A program made the translations under genes and the position numbers. The notes below the pieces were generated by a model. It did not search any database. It was not told the origin of the DNA and saw only the letters and a program-made list of their open reading frames with translations. DNA of 11,617 nucleotides from an uncultured Lachnospiraceae bacterium (lineage in GTDB: Bacteria > Bacillota > Clostridia > Lachnospirales > Lachnospiraceae). This document shows, piece after piece, positions 5,812 through 11,617 of the stretch. Location: assembly GCA_902782965.1 (NCBI GenBank), contig CACZPG010000108.1, positions 1-11,617 of the forward strand, read 5' to 3'. Every line of letters starts with the position of its first letter. Position 1 is the first letter of the stretch.

Positions 5812-7266
5812 ATGAGTTACGATAAGTATGTAAGTCCACTTTCTGAGAGATATGCCAGTAAGGAAATGCAGTATATCTTTTCACCGGATAAGAAATTCAA
5901 AACCTGGAGACGTCTCTGGATAGCTCTTGCTGAAGCTGAAATGGAGCTTGAACTTCCGGATGAGAATGGTAATCCGAGAATCAATCAGGAAATGATCGAT
6001 GAACTGAAGAGTCATGCAGAGGAGATAGATTATGAGATGGCTAAGGCTGAAGAAGCCAAAGTACGTCATGATGTTATGGCTCATGTTCATACTTATGGTG
6101 CTATTTGTCCTAAGGCAGCAGGAATTATCCACCTTGGTGCCACAAGCTGTTATGTTGGTGATAACACTGATGTAATCATTATGACAGAAGGTCTCAAACT
6201 GGTTCGTAAGAAGCTTCTTAATGTTATAAATGAGCTTTCCAAGTTTGCCATGGAGTATAAGGATCTTCCGACAATCGCGTTTACACATTTCCAGCCTGCT
6301 CAGCCTACAACAGTAGGAAAGAGGGCAACTCTCTGGCTTAATGAATTATATATGGACCTTCAGGATGTTGAGTACATGATCTCTCAGCAGAAACTTCTGG
6401 GCTCCAAAGGTACTACAGGAACACAGGCTTCATTCCTTGAACTCTTCAATGGAGATCATGAGAAGGTTAAGAAGCTTGACAAGCTCATTGCTGAGAAGAT
6501 GGGCTTCGAGGATGTTTATCCGGTATCCGGACAGACCTATTCCCGTAAGGTGGACAGCAGAGTCCTGAATGTACTTGCCGGAATAGCTCAGTCAGCTCAT
6601 AAATTCTCAAATGATATCAGACTTCTTCAGCATCTGAAACAGATTGAAGAACCTTTCGAGAAGAATCAGATCGGTTCATCTGCTATGGCATATAAGAGAA
6701 ACCCTATGAGAAGTGAGAGAATAGCTTCACTTGCTAATTATGTTATCGCTGATGCCATTAATCCTGCAATCACTGCTTCAACACAGTGGTTTGAGAGAAC
6801 TCTGGATGATTCAGCTAACAAGAGAATCTCAGTACCTGAAGCATTCCTTGCAGTAGATGGAATACTTGATCTGTATCTGAATGTTGTAGATGGTCTTGTG
6901 GTTTATGACAAGGTTATATATGCTAAGTTCATGGAGGAGATTCCTTTCATGGCAACAGAGAATATAATGATGGATGCTACCAAGGCAGGCGGTGACAGAC
7001 AGGAACTTCATGAGAAGATCAGACAGTACTCCATGGAAGCCGGAGCGGTAGTTAAGAAGGAAGGAAAGCCGAATGACCTTCTCCAGAGAATAGCGGCTGA
7101 CCCTGCATTCGGAAGAACACTTGAAGAACTTGAGAGTCTGATGGAACCATCCCTTTATGTAGGACGTGCTCCTCAGCAGACAGAAGAATATATCAACGAA
7201 GTGATCAAGCCGGTACTTGATGCCAATAAAGAAGAACTTGGTCTCACTGCAGAAATAAACGTATAA
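5812..7266 (+). CDS. purB: Adenylosuccinate lyase, long (ADSL-like) form
   Basis: This cytoplasmic enzyme acts in two steps of purine synthesis, cleaving SAICAR to AICAR and adenylosuccinate to AMP, with fumarate released. The 484-residue protein carries RHDVMAHVH (85-93), GATSCYVGDNTD (109-120), the THFQPAQPTTVGKR stretch (158-171, His159) and the fumarase/aspartase-family signature loop GSSAMAYKRNPMRSER (288-303) with the catalytic serine. It is longer than the roughly 430-residue B. subtilis type and closely follows vertebrate ADSL through blocks such as QWFERTLDDSANKR and GRAPQQ. The signature has Ala293 where Pro is common (SAMPYKRNP). The ATG at 5812 is chosen because AAGGAG (5799-5804) precedes it and MSYDKYVSPL is a natural start; the longer in-frame start at 5749 runs through the leader hairpin. 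It is probably monocistronic, ending at the 7276-7303 terminator. Confidence 0.97.
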   Translation: MSYDKYVSPLSERYASKEMQYIFSPDKKFKTWRRLWIALAEAEMELELPDENGNPRINQEMIDELKSHAEEIDYEMAKAEEAKVRHDVMAHVHTYGAICPKAAGIIHLGATSCYVGDNTDVIIMTEGLKLVRKKLLNVINELSKFAMEYKDLPTIAFTHFQPAQPTTVGKRATLWLNELYMDLQDVEYMISQQKLLGSKGTTGTQASFLELFNGDHEKVKKLDKLIAEKMGFEDVYPVSGQTYSRKVDSRVLNVLAGIAQSAHKFSNDIRLLQHLKQIEEPFEKNQIGSSAMAYKRNPMRSERIASLANYVIADAINPAITASTQWFERTLDDSANKRISVPEAFLAVDGILDLYLNVVDGLVVYDKVIYAKFMEEIPFMATENIMMDATKAGGDRQELHEKIRQYSMEAGAVVKKEGKPNDLLQRIAADPAFGRTLEELESLMEPSLYVGRAPQQTEEYINEVIKPVLDANKEELGLTAEINV

Positions 7267-7273
7267 TGTGTTA

Positions 7274-7325
7274 AGAGGGTGTCGAAATTATTTTTGACAC
7301 CCTTATCATTTTGCTTATCATTTTG
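7274..7325 (+). terminator. Terminator of purB with a 12-bp tandem duplication
   Basis: AGGGTGTC (7276-7283) pairs with GACACCCT (7296-7303). The stem extends inward by a G-T wobble and three A-T pairs to a TTAT loop. The following sequence is T-rich but interrupted. It contains CTTATCATTTTG twice in a row (7302-7313, 7314-7325). Confidence 0.75.
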
Positions 7326-7351
7326 ATTTTTATTTTGATGAAAAATAATTT

Positions 7352-7357
7352 TATAAT
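7352..7357 (+). promoter_or_regulatory. Possible -10 element for the lipoprotein gene
   Basis: TATAAT sits 104 bases before the start codon at 7461. The region 17 bp upstream reads only TTTATT (7329-7334), a weak -35. It is the only good -10 between the purB terminator and the gene. Confidence 0.4.
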
Positions 7358-7460
7358 ATTTCAGCTTTATTTAAGATTCCGGTTTTATGATGTCTATAGT
7401 TCATGAACCGACAGTCAGGATGGTGGTATTGTTTTAATAGATGGAAGGAGTTGAAGAATT

Positions 7461-9017
7461 ATGAGAAAAGGTTTGTATAGGTATGCAAAATATTATGCGA
7501 TGATATTGTCTCTTGGAATGATAATAGGGCTTAGCGGCTGTGGAGCCAATGATTCAGAAGACCTGGAAGAATCCGGTTATGAGCTTGAACTTGATGAGAG
7601 CGAAGATGAAGATGTAGAAGATGAAGAGGTTCTGGATGATGAGGAAGCAGAAGAGGATATGGATTATCTGGATTCTGAGCTTCCTACCAGAGATTCAATT
7701 GTAATAGATGAGACCCAGGAGAATTCAGCTGATGGAGAGCATGTTATCACAGCTGATGGAGATACGGCTGAATACAGGAATGTTGAAGTTAAGAAATCAG
7801 GTGATGCAGAAGGTGACGAGGCTGATTTCTATGGCGATAATGCAGCTGTGTTTGCAACTAACGGAGCTACTCTCAATCTTTCAGATATGATAGTTGAATC
7901 TGACGGAACTCATGCCAATGGTGTGTTCTCTTGCGGTGAAGGTACCACGGTCAATGTGTCAAATTCACTTATTGAAACCTCAGGTAACTGTTCCGGTGGA
8001 ATCATGACCACAGGTGGCGGAACCATGAATGCTACTAATCTGAATATACATACTACCGGAAATTCCTCAGCAGCAATCAGGTCTGACAGAGGTGGTGGAG
8101 ATGTAAATGTAGAAGGTGGTTCATACGTAACAGATGGAACCGGATCACCGGTAATCTATTCTACTGCAGATATAAGTGTGGAAGATGCCATCCTGGAGTC
8201 CACTGCTTCAGAGGGTATAGTAGTTGAAGGAAAGAATTCAGTTACCCTGGATATGGTCGAACTTACGGCGGATAATAATAAGCTGAACAGCGACAAATCC
8301 GATACCTATAAAGCGGTTATGATATACCAGTCTATGTCAGGTGATGCTGATCAGGGTACTGCATCATTTACCATGAATGACAGCTCCCTTACAAATAAAA
8401 AAGGCGATGTTTTCTTCGTAAATAATACAGTAGCAGTTATTACACTCCAGAATAATGAAATAGTAAATGAGGACTCTGATGGTGTATTCCTTAGAGCGGC
8501 AGCTGCAGGCTGGGGTCAGGAAGGCAGCAATGGAGGAAATGTAACCCTTAAGGTTGGTGAACAGCAGATTGACGGAGATATAATAGTTGATTCCGTATCT
8601 ACACTGAATATGTATCTGACCAGTGAATCACAATTTAATGGTGCGATCAATTCGTCAGGACAGGAGGGAGATGTGTATGTGGAACTCACAGGAGAATCTA
8701 AGTGGACTCTTACCGGAGATTCCTATATAACCAGTCTGACCTGTGATGCATCTTCAATTGATCTGAATGGACATAAATTGTATGTAAATGGAACAGAGTA
8801 TAAAGAAGGCACAGAGTCTGCCGGTGAAGCAGTTGAAGCAAAGGCAAATGCAGGCGGTGAAATGCAGGCACCACCCGATGGAGATGGCAATGGTCCCGGA
8901 AATGGTGAGAAACCGGAAGGTGAACCACCCGCAAAGCCGGATGGAGATACCAGTGCTCCCGGAAATGGTGAGAAACCGGAAGGCGAACCACCCGCAAAGC
9001 CGGATGGAGATAACTAA
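7461..9017 (+). CDS. Surface lipoprotein with acidic stalk, beta-helix-like body and Pro-rich repeat tail
   Basis: This 518-residue protein has a lipoprotein signal: basic start MRKGLYRYAK, hydrophobic core 12-23 and lipobox LSGC with Cys27. Mature residues 31-73 contain 27 Asp/Glu out of 43, a highly acidic stalk. Residues about 85-455 are Asn/Thr/Ser/Gly-rich short strands repeating patterns such as GATLNLSDMIVES, GTTVNVSNSLIET and GGTMNATNLNIHT. These are typical of a right-handed parallel beta-helix of the adhesin or polysaccharide-interacting type. The tail holds two copies of PGNGEKPEGEPPAKPDGD at residues 479 and 500. A strong GGAAGGAG (7443-7450) precedes the ATG. No carbohydrate-active catalytic triad could be identified, so adhesion or surface display is an inference. 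The acidic stretch might bind calcium. No clear terminator separates it from the next gene. Confidence 0.85.
   Translation: MRKGLYRYAKYYAMILSLGMIIGLSGCGANDSEDLEESGYELELDESEDEDVEDEEVLDDEEAEEDMDYLDSELPTRDSIVIDETQENSADGEHVITADGDTAEYRNVEVKKSGDAEGDEADFYGDNAAVFATNGATLNLSDMIVESDGTHANGVFSCGEGTTVNVSNSLIETSGNCSGGIMTTGGGTMNATNLNIHTTGNSSAAIRSDRGGGDVNVEGGSYVTDGTGSPVIYSTADISVEDAILESTASEGIVVEGKNSVTLDMVELTADNNKLNSDKSDTYKAVMIYQSMSGDADQGTASFTMNDSSLTNKKGDVFFVNNTVAVITLQNNEIVNEDSDGVFLRAAAAGWGQEGSNGGNVTLKVGEQQIDGDIIVDSVSTLNMYLTSESQFNGAINSSGQEGDVYVELTGESKWTLTGDSYITSLTCDASSIDLNGHKLYVNGTEYKEGTESAGEAVEAKANAGGEMQAPPDGDGNGPGNGEKPEGEPPAKPDGDTSAPGNGEKPEGEPPAKPDGDN
8895..9012 (+). repeat. Two 63-bp tandem repeats coding the Pro-rich lipoprotein tail
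   Basis: A 55-base stretch at 8895-8949 recurs at 8958-9012 with one silent difference (GGT to GGC), giving a period of 63 bases (21 codons). A partial degenerate copy, PPDGDGNG, precedes the first. Near-identity implies recent duplication or homogenisation. Confidence 0.9.
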
Positions 9018-9094
9018 TTATCTGGTTGCGTTTCAAATACAGATTTGATACCATTTCATTGATGGAGTAAATTTGATCTGAAAGGAAGAATATA

Positions 9095-10009
9095 ATGAAA
9101 TATTTTGTAACAGGCGTGTGCGGACAGCTCGGACACGATGTAATGAATAACCTTGCTGCCAGAGGCTATGAAGGTGTTGGCAGCGATATAATGGCTGAGT
9201 ATAGTGGTGAGCAGGATGGAACAGCAGTTACCACCATGCCTTATGTAAGTCTTGATATAACAGACAGAGAAGCAGTTTCAAAGGTAATTAAAGAAGTAAG
9301 TCCTGATGTGGTTATTCATTGTGCTGCCTGGACAGCAGTAGATGCGGCAGAGGATGAAGAGAATCAGCCTAAAGTCAGAGCTATAAATGCTGATGGAACC
9401 AGAAATATAGCAGATGTTTGTAAAGAACTTGACTGCAAGATGATATACATTTCCACGGATTATGTATTCAATGGACAGGGTGAAAAACCATGGGAGCCTG
9501 AGTGCAAAGACTATGCGCCGCTTTCAGTGTATGGACAGACAAAGCTGGAGGGAGAGCTTGCAGTTGCAGATACTTTAGAGAAGTATTTCATAGTAAGAAT
9601 AGCATGGGTGTTTGGTGTTAACGGAAAGAATTTCATCAAGACAATGCTGAATGTAGGAAAAACTCATGACAGGGTTACTGTAGTAAGTGATCAGATAGGA
9701 ACACCTACCTATACCCTTGACCTGGCAAGACTGCTTGTGGATATGAGTGAGACAGATAAATACGGATATTATCATGCAACTAACGAGGGCGGTTACATTT
9801 CCTGGTATGACTTCACTAAGGAAATATATAAACAGGCCGGTTATACAACGGAAGTAGTTCCTGTAACTACTGCAGAGTATGGAATATCCAAGGCTGCCCG
9901 TCCATTTAATTCAAGACTTGATAAATCCAAGCTTGTGGATATGGGGTTCACGCCGCTTCCAACCTGGCAGGATGCTCTTTCAAGATATCTGAAGGAGATA
10001 GATTATTAA
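9095..10009 (+). CDS. rfbD: dTDP-4-dehydrorhamnose reductase-like (RmlD) SDR protein
   Basis: This 304-residue protein fits the RmlD family of extended short-chain dehydrogenases, which use NAD(P)H to reduce dTDP-4-keto-6-deoxy sugars, the last step of dTDP-L-rhamnose synthesis. It has the Rossmann motif TGVCGQLG (6-13), the strand-end HCAAWTAVDAAE (75-86), the STDYVFNG motif (120-127), the catalytic YGQTK (Tyr146, Lys150), and the C-terminal ARPFNSRLDKSKL (268-280). The family length is about 280-300. AAGGAAG (9082-9088) precedes the ATG. No rmlA, rmlB or rmlC is in the window, so the substrate could be another dTDP- or UDP-sugar; the symbol is tentative. The next ORF begins 23 bases after the stop, suggesting co-transcription. 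Rhamnose is common in surface polysaccharides, which fits the surface lipoprotein upstream, but this link is only contextual. Confidence 0.88.
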   Translation: MKYFVTGVCGQLGHDVMNNLAARGYEGVGSDIMAEYSGEQDGTAVTTMPYVSLDITDREAVSKVIKEVSPDVVIHCAAWTAVDAAEDEENQPKVRAINADGTRNIADVCKELDCKMIYISTDYVFNGQGEKPWEPECKDYAPLSVYGQTKLEGELAVADTLEKYFIVRIAWVFGVNGKNFIKTMLNVGKTHDRVTVVSDQIGTPTYTLDLARLLVDMSETDKYGYYHATNEGGYISWYDFTKEIYKQAGYTTEVVPVTTAEYGISKAARPFNSRLDKSKLVDMGFTPLPTWQDALSRYLKEIDY

Positions 10010-10032
10010 TATTGAAAGAACTGGTGAGATAG

Positions 10033-11617
10033 ATGTCCAACATTCTGGAGTATCTGGACTGGCGCGGAGATATTCCTTTTGAAGTCAGTCCGTTTAATGA
10101 AGTGGATAATTTAATATTGTCAGAAATATGTTATACGGATTTTGAGGGTGTCATGACGCAGGATGACACCCTTTCTATCGTTGATGCTTCAAAACTGTAT
10201 TTCGAGATACATACTGAAGAGGAAATACGCAGCAGAGGAACCTTCTACAAGCTGGCGCCATTGGTGCTTAAGAAGGCTGCGGAATCAGTAAGATTTAAAG
10301 GTACAGTGCTTAAGAATTATATTAACCTCATCAGTGCTTCCAGAGAGGAACAGTATTCGGCGATTACATTCATTCTTCCAAATGATATTATTTATGTTGC
10401 GTTCAGAGGAACGGATAATACCATAGTCGGATGGAGAGAGGATTTCAATCTCAGTTTCATGAATGAGACAGCCGGACAGAGAAGAGCAGTTGAATATATA
10501 AACTATTATTTCAGTAAGGCGGATGATAAAGCATCTGGGGGGAATCTGATGCTTGGTGGACATTCCAAGGGTGGTAATTTCGCTGTTTATGCAGCAGCAT
10601 TCTGTGAGCCGGAAATACAAAGCAGAATTCTCACAGTTTATTCAAATGATGGTCCGGGATTCAGAGATGAGATTCTGGCTACTGACTGTTATCAGAGGAT
10701 ACTTCCCAGGATAGTAAGTATTCTGCCGGAAGAATCTATGGTAGGAATCCTTCTGTCGAATGAATATGATAATAAAATTATTAAGAGCGATGCGAAGGGT
10801 ATCAATCAGCATGATCCCCTGTCCTGGCAGGTTTATGGTACGGGTCTCGTTGAGGCTGAGAAAAGGACAGAGATAAGCAAAGTATTTGATAAGACAATGA
10901 TGCAATGGCTGTCTGAAATGAGTGATGAGGACAGAGCTATCTTCACGGAATCTGTTTTCTCTACTCTTGATACCACAGGAGCCAAGACTCTTAGTGAATT
11001 AAGTGATGGTGGAGTCAGGATAATATCAGAAATCCTTCGCTCCATTAAGGAAATGCCTCCGGAGAAGCAGACTGAGCTTTCTGCCATGGTTAAAAGGCTT
11101 GTCAAGATAGGAGGGGATATAGCTGTATCGGAAATTAAGGATAAAGCAAAGGCTGTAAAGAAGAGTCTTCCAAAGACTAATATCCCGAACCTCCCTAAGA
11201 ATCCTGGTAAAGATAATAAGACTATTGCCATTGAGAAGACGGATAAGACTCGTAAGACTGTCAGAAATGCAAAACAGACTAAATCTGATGAATCGGATAA
11301 GCTTTCTGAGGAGAAGAAGCTCTTGCGACAGGAAATCTATGCTATCAGGAAGTCAATGGATGATACTGAAGTGATACAGAAATCCTTTGAAATCTGTAAG
11401 AAGCTTATGTCCATGAATATCTATAAGAATACCGATGTGATACTGGCTTATATGAGTATAGAGAATGAGGTTGATCTGAGCTATCTTATTAATACTGCAA
11501 TCGAAGAAGGAAAGCAGGTATATATTCCCAAGATAATATCTAAAACCCAAATGGACTTCTTTCTCTATGACGGGACCTTTAAACTTGGCAGATATGGAAT
11601 TAAAGAACCGGTAAATA
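10033..11617 (+). CDS. DUF2974 (Mbeg1-like) alpha/beta hydrolase fused to 5-formyltetrahydrofolate cyclo-ligase, 3' partial
   Basis: The frame stays open from the ATG at 10033 to the window end (528 codons). Residues about 1-300 match DUF2974/Mbeg1-like lipase-fold proteins: MSNILEYLDWRGD start, VAFRGTDNTIVGWREDF (122-138), nucleophile elbow GGHSKGGN (175-182, Ser178), YSNDGPGF (203-210, Asp206) and HDPLSW (260-265, His260), a plausible catalytic triad. Residues about 300-425 are helical then Lys/Thr-rich linker. From 426 the sequence reads EEKKLLRQEIYAIRKSM, then YMSIENEVDL (473-482), IPKI and GRYGIKEP (519-526). These are the N-terminal half of 5-formyltetrahydrofolate cyclo-ligase, which recycles 5-formyl-THF to methenyl-THF with ATP; the remainder lies beyond the window. 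Translation starts 23 bases after rfbD behind a weak GGTGAG. The hydrolase substrate is unknown. Confidence 0.85.
   Translation, partial: MSNILEYLDWRGDIPFEVSPFNEVDNLILSEICYTDFEGVMTQDDTLSIVDASKLYFEIHTEEEIRSRGTFYKLAPLVLKKAAESVRFKGTVLKNYINLISASREEQYSAITFILPNDIIYVAFRGTDNTIVGWREDFNLSFMNETAGQRRAVEYINYYFSKADDKASGGNLMLGGHSKGGNFAVYAAAFCEPEIQSRILTVYSNDGPGFRDEILATDCYQRILPRIVSILPEESMVGILLSNEYDNKIIKSDAKGINQHDPLSWQVYGTGLVEAEKRTEISKVFDKTMMQWLSEMSDEDRAIFTESVFSTLDTTGAKTLSELSDGGVRIISEILRSIKEMPPEKQTELSAMVKRLVKIGGDIAVSEIKDKAKAVKKSLPKTNIPNLPKNPGKDNKTIAIEKTDKTRKTVRNAKQTKSDESDKLSEEKKLLRQEIYAIRKSMDDTEVIQKSFEICKKLMSMNIYKNTDVILAYMSIENEVDLSYLINTAIEEGKQVYIPKIISKTQMDFFLYDGTFKLGRYGIKEPVN
10145..10176 (+). promoter_or_regulatory. 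Terminator-like hairpin inside the start of the fusion gene
   Basis: AGGGTGTCAT (10145-10154) pairs perfectly over 10 bp with ATGACACCCT (10163-10172) across an 8-base loop, followed by TTTCT. It lies in codons 38-48 of the DUF2974 domain. It may attenuate transcription from rfbD, or it may be an incidental coding palindrome. Confidence 0.45.

Noticed and set aside
7399..7408. Perfect 10-bp palindrome GTTCATGAAC in the lipoprotein leader
   Set aside because: It is short and single, and its position is not obviously linked to the -10; chance is a sufficient explanation without conservation data.
8710..9054. ORFs on both strands over the Pro-rich repeat
   Set aside because: They are shadows produced by the 63-bp tandem repeat in the lipoprotein gene and lack supporting start signals.
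10285..11231. Several minus-strand ORFs of 87-132 codons opposite the fusion gene
   Set aside because: The plus-strand frame carries clear DUF2974 and cyclo-ligase motifs throughout; the minus frames have no recognisable motifs.

Overview
The window looks like chromosomal DNA from a low-to-moderate-GC Gram-positive anaerobe, most likely a Lachnospiraceae member (Butyrivibrio/Roseburia-like). This is inferred from strong AAGGAGG-type ribosome binding sites, AGA-rich codon use, a DUF4176 gene, an Mbeg1-like (DUF2974) hydrolase, and the general look of the proteins. No marker gene in the window fixes the genus.

Layout, left to right. (1) sfsA (5-658), a PD-(D/E)XK-type nuclease. It is followed by about 430 bases without an intact gene, holding a small ORF that looks broken by one frameshift (806-968). 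(2) A three-gene same-strand cluster (1090-4567): a 756-residue protein with a helical N-terminus, a glycine-rich beta-repeat domain and an Asn/Lys-rich tail; a DUF4176 protein; and a basic helical 284-residue protein. The first and third appear to share a helical module. A divergent WXG100-like protein lies on the minus strand (5246-5518). Together these suggest an orphan type VII secretion (Esx)-type effector locus; no secretion machinery is present here. (3) A cyclophilin gene (4704-5222) sits between the cluster and the WXG100-like gene. Its apparent terminator lies inside the WXG100-like coding sequence. (4) purB (5812-7266), of the long form resembling vertebrate ADSL, has an extended -10 promoter directly preceded by three 11-bp direct repeats and ends at a clear terminator. 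(5) A surface lipoprotein (7461-9017) has an acidic stalk, a beta-helix-like body and a Pro-rich tandem repeat tail. (6) An RmlD-like dTDP-sugar reductase (9095-10009) is followed 23 bases later by an ORF that runs off the window (10033 onward). That ORF joins a DUF2974 alpha/beta hydrolase to a 5-formyltetrahydrofolate cyclo-ligase domain.

sfsA, ppiB, purB and rmlD are housekeeping or common genes. The novel content is the 1090-5518 cluster, the hydrolase-folate enzyme fusion, and several regulatory structures: direct repeats, nested palindromes and a terminator inside a convergent gene. All family assignments were made by reading motifs; no database search was run.
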